DNA of 42,940 bases from Pyramidobacter piscolens W5455 (GCF_000177335.1 NZ_ADFP01000024.1:1-42940); one strand, 5' to 3'. Shown: positions 23,952 to 32,420, counted from the first letter of the stretch. Program-made: numbers and translations. Notes: generated from the letters alone by a model not told the origin.

Positions 23952-24899
23952 TCAGGCTCCGCGCAGCGCTTCGAGCGTGGCGTCGATGTCGCCGACGACG
24001 GCGATGGAACGGGCGCGGATCTCCTCGGGGACGCTCTGCGGCTGCGCGTTGACGAGCGCGTAAACGGCGTCGGGGTTCCGGAACGCGCGGATCTGGAACG
24101 GGTATTTGATGATTCCCGGCGTGTTGGAGCCGACGCCGAGCTCGAGGTAAAGCGCTTTCCCCGTTTCGTGTTTTTTCAGGAATTCCTCGCAGCGCCGCGC
24201 CGCCGCGTGCCAGCCTTCGTCTTCGACGAACGCGTCGTCGGAGCGCAGGTTCATGGTCATCGGCTTGCCGCATTTCGGGCAAAGAGGGATCAGCTTCGAG
24301 GGCACGCGCATCTTCGGCTTCCCCGCCGCGGGCGGTTCGAGGCGGCCGTCGGCGTCGATGGCGAACCCCTGCGCCAGTACCATCCTCCGCACCGTTTCCC
24401 GGTTGTCGTAGGTAAGCCGGTGGCACGGCGTGGAGCACTGCCAGAGGCCGTAATCGCCCTGCGTGTAAAACAGGCGCTCCTTGTCGAAGCGCGCTTTCTG
24501 GAAGCAATGATCGACGTTCGTGGTGACGACGAAATAATCCTTGCCGCGCACCAGCTCGCGCAGGCGGCGGTACGTCCTTTTGGGAGCGTCCATGTAGCGG
24601 TTGACGTAGATGGAGCGGCTCCAGAACGCCCACTGCTCCTCGAACGTCTCGTAGCGGTAGAAGCCGCCCGAATACATGTCGGAAAAGCCGTAACGCGCCG
24701 CGAAGTCGCCGAAGTATTTGCGGAACCGTTCGCCCGCGTAGTCGAAGCCCGCCGCCGCGGAAAGCCCCGCGCCCGCGCCGATCACCACCGTCGGGCAATC
24801 GCGCAGGGCCGCGCGCAGCTTTTGGATTTCCTCATGGGGAACTCTAACGGGCGCCAAGGAGACGGGAATATATTTTTCGATCCAGTTCTTTGAAGACAT
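23952..24899 (-). CDS. Class M sirtuin (SirTM-like, probable protein ADP-ribosyltransferase)
   Basis: 315-residue SIR2-fold protein. The NAD site GAGAGLSAAAGF is at residues 41-52 and TTNVD at 126-130. Where deacetylase sirtuins have the catalytic His (HG), this one has Gln147 in FYTQGDYGLWQC, the mark of class M sirtuins that ADP-ribosylate proteins (known for streptococcal and staphylococcal SirTM). CPKCGKPMTMNLR provides part of the zinc site. ATG 24899 has GGAGG 9 bp upstream and the gene overlaps the macrodomain gene by 56 bp. The usual partners GcvH-L and LplA2 are absent from the window, so its target is unknown. Confidence 0.87.
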   Translation of the reverse strand: MSSKNWIEKYIPVSLAPVRVPHEEIQKLRAALRDCPTVVIGAGAGLSAAAGFDYAGERFRKYFGDFAARYGFSDMYSGGFYRYETFEEQWAFWSRSIYVNRYMDAPKRTYRRLRELVRGKDYFVVTTNVDHCFQKARFDKERLFYTQGDYGLWQCSTPCHRLTYDNRETVRRMVLAQGFAIDADGRLEPPAAGKPKMRVPSKLIPLCPKCGKPMTMNLRSDDAFVEDEGWHAAARRCEEFLKKHETGKALYLELGVGSNTPGIIKYPFQIRAFRNPDAVYALVNAQPQSVPEEIRARSIAVVGDIDATLEALRGA

Positions 24900-25623
24900 C
24901 GAAGACGACCTCCATTCCTTCGTGCTCGGCAAGAAAATCCCTGACCGCGGCGACGGCGATGGCCGCCGCTTCCTCGTTGGGGAAACGGAACTCGCCGGTG
25001 GAGACGCAGCAGAACGCGACCGAGCGTAGTTTTCTTTTCGCCGCCAGATGCAGGCAGGAGTGGTAGCACGACGCCAGCAGCCGGCGGTCCTCGTCCGTGA
25101 CCGAACGGCCGACGATCGGGCCGACGGTGTGGATGACATATCGGCAGGGCAGATTGTACGCGCCGGTGATCTGCGCGCGCCCCGGCGGCTCGCCGCCGCC
25201 GCGGCGCCTCATGAGCGCCGCGCATTCCTGGCGGAGCTGCACGCCCGCCGCCGAATGAACGGCGTTGTCGATGCAGCCGTGGCACGGCACGAAACATCCC
25301 AGCAGTGAGCCGTTGGCGGCGTTGACGATGGCGTCGGCGGCCAGCCGCGTGATGTCGCCCTGCCACAGATAGATCCCCGGCTCGGCGGGGGAGAGCGACT
25401 CGACCGTGACCACGCCTTTGAGCCGCGTTTCCTCGCGCAGATATTCGTCCTGGATCCGCAAAAACTCCGCGGCGGCGGGGGCCGGCGGGCGCACGTTCAT
25501 CAGCGCGCGCAGCAGGCGCTTCCGCTCCGCCGCCGCGGCGGGGATCTTCATGTCGGCATATCCCGACGGGTTTTCGGCGAGCAGTTTCTCGACGAGCCAT
25601 GCACAGCGTTCCGACTGATTCAT
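24844..25623 (-). CDS. Zinc-containing macrodomain protein, ADP-ribose hydrolase
   Basis: 259-residue protein: a helical N-terminal part (about 1-75) and a macrodomain (about 80-259). The zinc-macrodomain motif GCFVPCHGCIDN (residues 109-120) is present after VNAANGSLL, so this is the type encoded with SirTM, which removes the ADP-ribose that SirTM adds. IHTVGPIVG closes the ADP-ribose site. ATG 25623 has AAGGAAGG 7 bp upstream; the frame extends to 25656 without a better start. The sirtuin gene overlaps its 3' end, indicating coupled translation and matched amounts of writer and eraser. Confidence 0.88.
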   Translation of the reverse strand: MNQSERCAWLVEKLLAENPSGYADMKIPAAAAERKRLLRALMNVRPPAPAAAEFLRIQDEYLREETRLKGVVTVESLSPAEPGIYLWQGDITRLAADAIVNAANGSLLGCFVPCHGCIDNAVHSAAGVQLRQECAALMRRRGGGEPPGRAQITGAYNLPCRYVIHTVGPIVGRSVTDEDRRLLASCYHSCLHLAAKRKLRSVAFCCVSTGEFRFPNEEAAAIAVAAVRDFLAEHEGMEVVFDVFKELDRKIYSRLLGAR

Positions 25624-25891
25624 GACGACGCCTTCCTTTCGGTTTGTGCGAATCATGTGTCCATTGTAGCGCCGCCGCGTCCTTTTGTCCGAAAACGGCG
25701 CTTGAAAAAGTGTCAGGGAATTGACTTTTGCTGATGAAGCGCCGACGCGCCGCCGGAAAGACCGCGGTCGTCCGTTCCCGACGGCGCCATTCTAACCGAA
25801 GGGCGCTTCCGGAGGGAAGAAGGCACAATACGGTGCCTTGGTTACCTGCGGGTAACCAAGGCTCCCGCGCCGGGCGGCGCGTTTTTGTTTA

Positions 25892-25920
25892 TTGCGCTCT
25901 TGTATTTGAAAAGATATAAT
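25892..25920 (+). promoter_or_regulatory. Promoter of the epimerase operon
   Basis: TTGCGC (25892-25897), 17 bp, TATAAT (25915-25920). The gap 25624-25891 upstream shows no gene; a hairpin with GGTGCCTTGGTTACC/GGTAACCAAGG-type pairing lies near 25831-25862. Confidence 0.6.
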
Positions 25921-25947
25921 CATTGAAGCTATGGTAAGCGAACGAAA

Positions 25948-26037
25948 CCCCGCGGCGCGGATCGGTCCGCCTCCGCGGGGCGGCAAGAGCGGAGCCGCCT
26001 GCGCGTCCCCGGCGCGGGGGAGCGGGCGGCGTTTTTT
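25948..26037 (+). promoter_or_regulatory. Attenuator-like structured leader before the epimerase gene
   Basis: CCCCGCGG (25948-25955) pairs with CCGCGGGG (25973-25980). GCCGCC (25994-25999) can pair with GGCGGC (26025-26030) followed by six T, a terminator, or with an upstream GGCGGC (25979-25984), an antiterminator that uses the same bases. The SD follows directly. It matches no riboswitch class I recognise. Confidence 0.55.
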
Positions 26038-26057
26038 CTTTCGGCGAGGTGAAAGAC

Positions 26058-27149
26058 ATGAAGATCGTTTCCATCGAAACAGGGATTCTCAACACGCCTC
26101 TGCTCACGCCGTTCAAGACGGCCGTGCGCCGGGTCGACGCCATGACCGACGTGCTGGTGCGGATCACCGACGGCGACGGACGCATGGGCTGGGGATCGGC
26201 GCCGCCCACGGGCAAGGTGACGGGCGACACGGCCGGCGCGATCCTCGGCGCGGTCGACGAGCATCTGCGCCCGGCGCTGCTCGGGCGCGACGGCGAGGAT
26301 CTGAACGGCAATCTCGACGTCGTGGAGGCGGCGCTCGTCGGCAACTCCAGCGCCAAGGCGGCGCTCGACATCGCGCTGCACGACCTGTGGGCGAAAACGC
26401 TCGGGCAGCCGGTGTGGAAACTGCTGGGCGGTTCGGGCGCCGACGTGGAAACGGACGTGACCATCAGCGTCAACCCGCCGGAGGAAATGGCCCGCGACGC
26501 GCTCGGCGCCGTGAAGCGCGGCTTCAAATGCCTGAAGACGAAAGTCGGCGTGGGGGCGGAAATCGATTTTGCGCGCCTCAAGGCGATCCGCGAGGCCGTC
26601 GGTCCCGAGCCGAGGATCCGCATCGACGCCAATCAGGGCTGGGAGCCCGCCGAAGCGGTGCGCGTGCTGAACCGCATGGCCGACGCCGGCTTCGGCATCG
26701 AGCTGGTGGAACAGCCGGTCAAGGCCCGCGACCTCAAGGGCATGGCCTACGTCACGGCCAACTCGCCGATCCCCGTCGTGGCCGACGAAGCCTGCTGGTC
26801 GCCCGAGCAGGCGCTGAACATCCTGAACCTCGGCGCGGCCAACAGCGTCAACGTCAAGCTGATGAAATGCGGCGGCCTGCGCCAGGCGCGGCGCATCACC
26901 GCCGTGGCCGAGTCGCTGGGCGCGCGCGTGATGATCGGCTGTATGCTCGAGGGCAAGGTCTCCTGCGCGGCGGCCGTCCACCTGACCTCGGCCAGCTCGT
27001 GCATCGACGCCGTCGATCTGGACGGCCCGGCGCTGTGTTCCGTCGATCCGGTAAGCGGAGGCCCGCAGTTCGACGGCCCCGTGATCCGACTGGGCAGCGG
27101 CGCCGGATTCGGCGTCGCCGACGTGCCCGGCGTGAAGTGGAACGGATGA
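26058..27149 (+). CDS. Dipeptide (L-Ala-D/L-Glu type) epimerase, enolase superfamily
   Basis: 363-residue enzyme of the muconate-lactonising subgroup. Catalytic features are complete: KxK in CLKTKVG (Lys160, Lys162), metal ligands Asp190 (RIDANQGW), Glu218 (LVEQP) and Asp243 (VADEACW), second-side Lys267 (NVKLMKCGG) and the DLD motif (Asp320, Asp322) that binds the dipeptide amino group in this family. It probably epimerises L-Ala-D-Glu from peptidoglycan, though other dipeptides are possible. ATG 26058 has GAGGTG 6 bp upstream; a GTG at 26049 is an alternative. Preceded by an attenuator-like leader. Confidence 0.87.
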   Translation: MKIVSIETGILNTPLLTPFKTAVRRVDAMTDVLVRITDGDGRMGWGSAPPTGKVTGDTAGAILGAVDEHLRPALLGRDGEDLNGNLDVVEAALVGNSSAKAALDIALHDLWAKTLGQPVWKLLGGSGADVETDVTISVNPPEEMARDALGAVKRGFKCLKTKVGVGAEIDFARLKAIREAVGPEPRIRIDANQGWEPAEAVRVLNRMADAGFGIELVEQPVKARDLKGMAYVTANSPIPVVADEACWSPEQALNILNLGAANSVNVKLMKCGGLRQARRITAVAESLGARVMIGCMLEGKVSCAAAVHLTSASSCIDAVDLDGPALCSVDPVSGGPQFDGPVIRLGSGAGFGVADVPGVKWNG

Positions 27150-27181
27150 CCGCATGGGGAAAAATCGGAAAAGGAGGACCG

Positions 27182-27856
27182 ATGGAAAAGAATTACTACG
27201 CCGAGAACCTCAATTCTCAGAAACTGTATCAGGTATATGAGACCTCTCTTCCGCGGATAAAGCGGTATCTTGAAGCGGAGATCGAGTTTGTCCGGGCGCG
27301 GCTGTCCGGGCGCGAGCGCGTTCTGGAGCTCGGCGCCGGATATGGGCGAATTGTAAAAGAGCTGGCTCCTTTCTGCGCCTCTATCGTCGGTATGGATATT
27401 TCGGAAGAAAACGTGGCTTTGGGAAGGCGGTACTTGAAAGATTTTCCCCATGCGGGCATGGTGGTGATGGACGTACACGACATGAGATTCGACCGTCAGT
27501 TTGACGTTGTGCTCTGCCTGCAGAACGGTCTTTCCGCGATGAGAGCCGACGATAGAGTTATTAAGGATATCATAGGTTTGCTGGCTCCCGGAGGCGCGGC
27601 CTATTTCAGCAGTTACAGCGCGAAATTCTGGGATTGCCGCCTGAAATGGTTCGAGGCGCAGGCTTCCAAAGGGCTGCTGGGAGCGATCGACCCCGAAAGG
27701 ACGAAAGACGGCGTTATCGTTTGCACGGACGGATTCAAAGCGACGACGCACACGCCCGATGATTTTGAGAGGATCGGGGCGGCTTCAGGCTATCCCTATC
27801 AGGTGACCGAAGTTGATGATTCCAGCGTTTTTCTGATAATTCATAAGACGTCATAA
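27182..27856 (+). CDS. Class I SAM-dependent methyltransferase
   Basis: 224-residue methyltransferase with motif I VLELGAGYGRIVKEL (about residues 46-60), the acidic residue after strand beta-2 in GMDISEENV, and motif IV region FDVVLCLQNGLSAM. The substrate is unknown. ATG 27182 has AAAAGGAGGA just upstream, 32 bp after the epimerase stop, so it probably shares that transcript. Base composition looks less GC-rich than its neighbours, hinting at separate origin. Ends before the promoter region of the DUF819 gene. Confidence 0.85.
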   Translation: MEKNYYAENLNSQKLYQVYETSLPRIKRYLEAEIEFVRARLSGRERVLELGAGYGRIVKELAPFCASIVGMDISEENVALGRRYLKDFPHAGMVVMDVHDMRFDRQFDVVLCLQNGLSAMRADDRVIKDIIGLLAPGGAAYFSSYSAKFWDCRLKWFEAQASKGLLGAIDPERTKDGVIVCTDGFKATTHTPDDFERIGAASGYPYQVTEVDDSSVFLIIHKTS

Positions 27857-27930
27857 AACCGCTGCGGCAGATGTGAGCGCCGTCGTTTCGCCGTCGTGTA
27901 TGATCATGGAATTTTAAAGGAGGAAGAAAA

Positions 27931-29109
27931 ATGTTGATAACCAGCGGATTCACCTATGTGGCGTTCCTCGTGTTCTTCGCCGGGCTGCTCGTGTGGTGCC
28001 AGAAAGCGACCAACTGGAAGATCTTCGACTTCGTGCCGCCGATCGTCATGGTCTACCTCTTCAACATGCTCTTCTGCACGGTCGGCCTGTGGGACATGAA
28101 GGCCACCGCGCCGGCTTACTCGGCGGTGAAGAACAACCTGCTTTACGGCATGATCTTCGTGATGCTGCTGCGTTGCGACATCCGCAAGATGGTCAAGATC
28201 GGGCCGCGCATGCTGGCGATCTTTTTCTGCTGCGCCTTCACGATCATGGCGGGATTCGTCGTGGCCTATGTGATGTTCAAGGGCAGGATTGGCGCCGAAT
28301 CATGGCGCGCCATGGGCGCTCTGTGCGCCTCGTGGATCGGCGGCTCGGCCAACATGGCGGCGCTGCAGGGCGCGCTGAACGTGCCGGAGGGCGATTACGC
28401 CTGCGCGCTGATCGTCGATACGATCTATTACTCGGTCTGGATCGCGCTGCTGCTGATGGCGGTGCCGCTCGAGAAGGCGTGGAACCGTTTCTGCAACGCG
28501 CGCACGGTGACGTTCGAAGAAGCGGAAGACGCCCAAAAGGCCGCCGAGGAAGGTACGGCGAAGATGAGCGGCGCCACGCTCACGATCCTGCTCGGCCTGT
28601 CGCTGATGGTTTCGGCGCTGTCGCAGGTGGCGGGCCGGTACGTAGCCGGGCTGATGCCCTCCGTGCTCAAGGACGTGTTCAACGGTTCCACCTGCACGAT
28701 GCTGATCGTCACGGCGCTCGGGCTGATCGCGGCGCTATCGCCGGTCGGGCGCATCGCCGGCGCCGACGCGCTGTCGACGATGTACCTTTACGCCGTCATC
28801 TCGCTGCTGGCCTCGCGCGCCGGGTTGAACGAGCTGCTCGACGCGCCGATGTGGCTGATGGCGGGGCTGTTCGTGTTCATCGTTCACATCGTGGCCATGG
28901 TGATTTTCTCGAAGTTGTTCCACTTCGACCTGTGCATGGTCTCCACGGCGTCGCTGGCCAACATCGGCGGCGCGGCCTCGGCTCCGATCGTGGCGGCGGC
29001 CTACAATCCCGGCTACACTGCCATCGGCGTGGTCATGGGCGTGATTGGCGCCGCGGCGGGCAACATCCTCGGCTTTGCGGCCGCGTATCTGATGAGGATG
29101 TTCGCGTAA
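27931..29109 (+). CDS. DUF819 family membrane protein, putative carrier
   Basis: 392-residue membrane protein with about ten hydrophobic segments, fitting DUF819 (YjcL-like). The segment ALCASWIGGSANMAALQGAL near residue 130 and the later TASLANIGGAASAPIVAAAY are the two internal repeats of small-residue signatures typical for the family. It is predicted to transport an anionic compound; the substrate is unknown. ATG 27931 follows AAAGGAGGAAGAAAA. It has its own terminator and may be transcribed from the 74-bp gap upstream, where I see no strong promoter. Confidence 0.85.
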   Translation: MLITSGFTYVAFLVFFAGLLVWCQKATNWKIFDFVPPIVMVYLFNMLFCTVGLWDMKATAPAYSAVKNNLLYGMIFVMLLRCDIRKMVKIGPRMLAIFFCCAFTIMAGFVVAYVMFKGRIGAESWRAMGALCASWIGGSANMAALQGALNVPEGDYACALIVDTIYYSVWIALLLMAVPLEKAWNRFCNARTVTFEEAEDAQKAAEEGTAKMSGATLTILLGLSLMVSALSQVAGRYVAGLMPSVLKDVFNGSTCTMLIVTALGLIAALSPVGRIAGADALSTMYLYAVISLLASRAGLNELLDAPMWLMAGLFVFIVHIVAMVIFSKLFHFDLCMVSTASLANIGGAASAPIVAAAYNPGYTAIGVVMGVIGAAAGNILGFAAAYLMRMFA

Positions 29110-29127
29110 CAGCAACGAAAAACGGCG

Positions 29128-29157
29128 CAGCCCCGCCCCCGCGGCGGGGCTGTTTTT
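29128..29157 (+). terminator. Terminator of the DUF819 gene
   Basis: CAGCCCCGC pairs with GCGGGGCTG, followed by five T. Confidence 0.9.
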
Positions 29158-29176
29158 GACGGAACGGAGGAGCTGA

Positions 29177-30568
29177 ATGGAACTGAACGGGAATTTTCGC
29201 GCGCTTCACGCCGGACTGCCTGAGGACGTCCGGCGCATGAAGGAACACGGGGATTTCGAAGGCGCTCTGGCGACGATCGAACGGCGGCTGGCTTGCGGGA
29301 ACACGCCGGCGGCGCTGCGGTACGCCCTGACGGCGCAGGCGGAGATGATCCGCCGCCTGCCGGGAAACTTCCCCTACGGCCGCGGCGAGGCGCTGGATCT
29401 GGTGCGGGCACATATCGCCGATTTCAGCGCGGACGAGTTCGACGAAATGGTCCGCGGCGGGCGCGTCGAATGGATCTATGTGAACGGCGAACCGCGTTAT
29501 TTCGGGCGTTTTTTCGAGACGCTCTGCAAGGTGGACGCGCGTTTTGCCGCGCGGGCGGGCGTCGCCCCCGCCGGAACCGAGCCGCCGGACGAAAACGGCG
29601 AGTCGCGGCTTGACCGCGCCGCGCGTTTGATGCGCGAAAAGGGAAGCATGGCGGTGCGTTTCCGCTGCCGCGCTTCGCTGCGCATCAAAGACGAACTGTT
29701 CCGCCCTGGCATGAAGGTCGGCGCGGCGCTGCCGCTGCCCTGCGCCTGCCCATCTCAGAGCGGCGTTGCGATCGATCTGGTCTCGCCGCGGGCGTCGCTG
29801 CTCGCGCCGGAGGACGCGCCGCAGCGCGTGGTCGTCTGGAACGAGACGATGGAGTGGAATCACGATTTTTCCGTGGAGTTCTCGTTCACGCGCCGGCAAA
29901 ACTTTGCCGATCTGTCGCGGGCGCCGCGGCGGCCCTGCGGCGAAGCGCCGCGGTTGGACGATACGGCCGAACTGCCGCCGCACGTGCTCTTCTCTCCTTT
30001 CATGAAGAGCCTGGCGCGCGAGATCGCCGGCAGCGCCGAGACGGCGCTGGAAAAAGCGCGGCGCTTTTACGACTTCATCACGCTGAACGTGAAGTACCGC
30101 TTCATGCCCGATTATTTTTGCCTCGAGGACATCGCCGCCAACTGCGCGCGCAGTCTGACGGGCGACTGCGGCGTGCAGGCGCTGCTGCTGATCGCCCTGT
30201 GCCGGGTGTCGGGCATACCGGCGCGTTGGGAAAGCGGCTGGGTGACGCGGCCGAACTTCTGCAGCGGACACGACTGGATGATGTTCTACGCGCCCCCGTT
30301 CGGCTGGCTTTACGCCGATCCGTCCTTCGGCGGCGGCGCGGTGCGCGACGGGAACGAGGCGCGTCGGCGATTTTATTTCGGCCATCTCGACCCGTGGCGC
30401 ATGGCGGCCAACACGGTCTTTCAGGCGGATTTCCCCGTGCCGTGGGAGGGCTGGCGCTGCGATCCGTACGACAACCAGTCGGGCGAAATGATCTGCGACG
30501 GGCGCGGCCTGCGCTGGTATGAGTTCACGAGCGCGAAAGAGGTCGTTTCCTGCGAAGAAGTGGAATGA
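29177..30568 (+). CDS. Transglutaminase-like cysteine hydrolase, cytoplasmic
   Basis: 463-residue protein without a signal peptide. The C-terminal half holds a transglutaminase-like core: Cys331 in TGDCGVQALLL, His365 in CSGHDWMMFY and Asp381 in YADPSFGG form the usual Cys-His-Asp triad. The N-terminal 290 residues include an alpha-helical stretch and a beta-rich part resembling the N domain of such proteins. Bacterial relatives are mostly peptidases or of unknown function. ATG 29177 follows GGAACGGAGGAG. It is alone between two terminators. A role in peptide breakdown fits its neighbours but is inference. Confidence 0.82.
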   Translation: MELNGNFRALHAGLPEDVRRMKEHGDFEGALATIERRLACGNTPAALRYALTAQAEMIRRLPGNFPYGRGEALDLVRAHIADFSADEFDEMVRGGRVEWIYVNGEPRYFGRFFETLCKVDARFAARAGVAPAGTEPPDENGESRLDRAARLMREKGSMAVRFRCRASLRIKDELFRPGMKVGAALPLPCACPSQSGVAIDLVSPRASLLAPEDAPQRVVVWNETMEWNHDFSVEFSFTRRQNFADLSRAPRRPCGEAPRLDDTAELPPHVLFSPFMKSLAREIAGSAETALEKARRFYDFITLNVKYRFMPDYFCLEDIAANCARSLTGDCGVQALLLIALCRVSGIPARWESGWVTRPNFCSGHDWMMFYAPPFGWLYADPSFGGGAVRDGNEARRRFYFGHLDPWRMAANTVFQADFPVPWEGWRCDPYDNQSGEMICDGRGLRWYEFTSAKEVVSCEEVE

Positions 30569-30581
30569 AGCTGTTTTTTTC

Positions 30582-30619
30582 GGCGGCGAAGCGTCGCTCC
30601 GAACGCCGCCTTTCTTTTT
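30582..30619 (+). terminator. Terminator after the transglutaminase-like gene
   Basis: GGCGGCG pairs with CGCCGCC, followed by TTTCTTTTT. parS-like site 3 starts 10 bp later. Confidence 0.82.
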
Positions 30620-30628
30620 CGCGTGGAA

Positions 30629-30644
30629 TGTTCCGTGTGGAACA
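30629..30644. promoter_or_regulatory. parS-like centromere site 3 (degenerate)
   Basis: TGTTCCGTGTGGAACA, differing from the other three sites at two central positions while both GGAACA arms are intact; symmetry extends outward to AATGTTCC/GGAACATT. The rest of 30645-30760 shows no gene. Confidence 0.6.
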
Positions 30645-30762
30645 TTTTTTGTGAATGAAGCCGTAGTAACTGTTTGTTTTATATAAGTCAAAAACAATTT
30701 ATCCGTTTCGTCTGCGGAGAACGAAAACGTTTCCTTGGAAAACGCCGTCGATAAAAAGGGCC

Positions 30763-30792
30763 TTGAGGTTTTTTAGCGAAAACTGTTATAAA
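30763..30792 (+). promoter_or_regulatory. Possible promoter of the NlpC/P60 gene
   Basis: TTGAGG (30763-30768), 18 bp, TATAAA (30787-30792), directly before a long hairpin. Confidence 0.4.
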
Positions 30793-30833
30793 ATAAATCG
30801 CGCGGACGGCGTATGCGTCCGCGCGATTTATTT
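30791..30833. repeat. Perfect 18-bp inverted repeat before the NlpC/P60 gene
   Basis: The arms 30791-30808 and 30816-30833 pair over 18 bp without mismatch around a 7-nt loop. If the promoter above is used, this would be the very 5' end of the mRNA. It could be a terminator for read-through, an mRNA-protecting hairpin or an operator. The T-run after it is offset by ACGTGA. Confidence 0.7.
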
Positions 30834-30865
30834 ACGTGATTTTTTTCAAGAAAAGGAGTCTGATC

Positions 30866-32269
30866 ATGATGAGATTCGAAATGCTGTGCCTTGCCGCGCT
30901 GCTTCTGATCCTGCCGGTCGTGCCGGCGGCGGCGCAGCCGGCGCTGAACCTGACCGGCGAACGCGTCGCCGATCTGGACGAGCTTTCGCAGATCCCTTCG
31001 TCGTATCTGCGCGGCGCTCTGAACGTGCGCTGGCTTGACGGAAAGAGGCAGAACGAACTGGCCGCGGCCGCCATGGCGAAATTTTTTGCCCCATGGCGCG
31101 GCGGCGCCGTGGACGATCCGCTCGTACCCGGTTGGGGCTTCGACGTGCTCGAAAAGCCGCGCTGGGGTGAAAATCTGCGGCCGCTGACGGAAGAGAAAAA
31201 AAACGCCCTGCGCGAGCAGGCGGACATGGAGCGCTTCCCCTCCATGGACCGTCGCGCCGTCGCCGTCGTCAACACCAGCGCCCGCGCACTGCCCACGGGA
31301 CGTCCCGCTTTTGCCGATCCGGCCGCCGCCGGCGAAGGTTTCCCGTTCGATTACATGCAGTGCGGCGCCGTTTGGGCCGGCACGCCGCTGCGTATTATGC
31401 ATGCCGACCGTACCGGCGCCTGGTACCTGTGCGAGTCTGGTTTGTTTTCCGGCTGGATCAGAGCTGCCGACGTGGCGCTGGCGGGGCGCGCTTTCATGGA
31501 ACGCTACGACACGGGGCGCTACGGCGTGATCGTGGCCGACGGCACGCCGCTGCGGGACGCCAAAGGGCGCACGCTGGCGGTCGTCCACACCGGGGCGGTC
31601 TTTCCCGTGGCGGCGGAACGCGACGGCGCTCTGGTGCTGAACGTGCCCGTGCGCACTTCCGCGGGAACGGCGAAAATCGTTCGCGCCGTCGCCGCCGGCG
31701 GAGCGGCGAAACGCTGGCCGTTGCCGATGGACGCCGCCGGCGTCGGCGCGCTCGCCGACCGCTTCATGAGCGTGGACTACGGTTGGGGCGGCCTGTTCGA
31801 AGACCGCGACTGTTCGGCCACCATGCACGACCTGTTCCTGCCCTTCGGCATCGGCTTGCCGCACCACAGCTCGTTTCAGGCGAAAAGCGGAGTTTTCGTT
31901 GACTTAAGCGGCCTGAGCAACGGGGAAAAACTGGACGTGATCCGCTCGCGCGGCGTCCCTTTCCGCACGCTGGTCGGCATGAAAGGGCACGTGGCCCTGT
32001 TCATCGGGCTGTCGCGCAAGGGCGAGCCGGTGATCCTCCACAACCTGTGGGGCGTCAGACTGGCATCGGAAAAAGACCCCGGCCTGAGCGGGCGCATCGT
32101 GGTGGGGCGCGTCGTCGTCACCACGCTTCGTCCCGGCGCGGAGCGCCGCAGCTCGGTCGATCCCGGCGGGCTGCTCGGCCGCGTCGTCACGCTGACGTTT
32201 CTGCCCGGCTTCGAGCCGGCGGAGAAAGGCTTGGGGGACGATCGTCAGGATGTCGGATTCTATCGATAA
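30866..32269 (+). CDS. NlpC/P60 endopeptidase with N_NLPC_P60 and SH3 domains, exported
   Basis: 467-residue peptidoglycan hydrolase with a signal peptide (about residues 1-23, ending in VVPAAAQ). Domain order appears to be N_NLPC_P60 (about 30-120), two SH3-like domains (about 130-210 and 215-275) and NlpC/P60 (about 285-440). The catalytic residues are Cys316 (DRDCSATMHD), His375 (KGHVALFIG) and His392 (LHNLWG), the Cys-His-His type of YkfC-like gamma-D-glutamyl-L-diamino acid endopeptidases. ATG 30866 has AAAAGGAG 7 bp upstream. Its product, L-Ala-D-Glu, is the substrate expected for the epimerase encoded 4 kb upstream. Confidence 0.9.
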   Translation: MMRFEMLCLAALLLILPVVPAAAQPALNLTGERVADLDELSQIPSSYLRGALNVRWLDGKRQNELAAAAMAKFFAPWRGGAVDDPLVPGWGFDVLEKPRWGENLRPLTEEKKNALREQADMERFPSMDRRAVAVVNTSARALPTGRPAFADPAAAGEGFPFDYMQCGAVWAGTPLRIMHADRTGAWYLCESGLFSGWIRAADVALAGRAFMERYDTGRYGVIVADGTPLRDAKGRTLAVVHTGAVFPVAAERDGALVLNVPVRTSAGTAKIVRAVAAGGAAKRWPLPMDAAGVGALADRFMSVDYGWGGLFEDRDCSATMHDLFLPFGIGLPHHSSFQAKSGVFVDLSGLSNGEKLDVIRSRGVPFRTLVGMKGHVALFIGLSRKGEPVILHNLWGVRLASEKDPGLSGRIVVGRVVVTTLRPGAERRSSVDPGGLLGRVVTLTFLPGFEPAEKGLGDDRQDVGFYR

Positions 32270-32318
32270 AAAAGCAAATACGGCGATACCTTCTTGATAC
32301 CGTTCCACATTTCTGATC

Positions 32319-32366
32319 TTCAAAAAAGAAAAACGGCGGCTTTGATCGTTATTTCAAAACCGCCGT
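32319..32366 (-). terminator. Terminator of the acetyltransferase gene
   Basis: ACGGCGG (32333-32339) pairs with CCGCCGT (32360-32366), with a T-rich run on the minus strand. The rest of 32270-32420 shows no gene. Confidence 0.75.
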
Positions 32367-32420
32367 GAGGCTGCTGTATTTTGTTCAGACGCATAAACTT
32401 GCCGCCGCAACGACGGCTCT

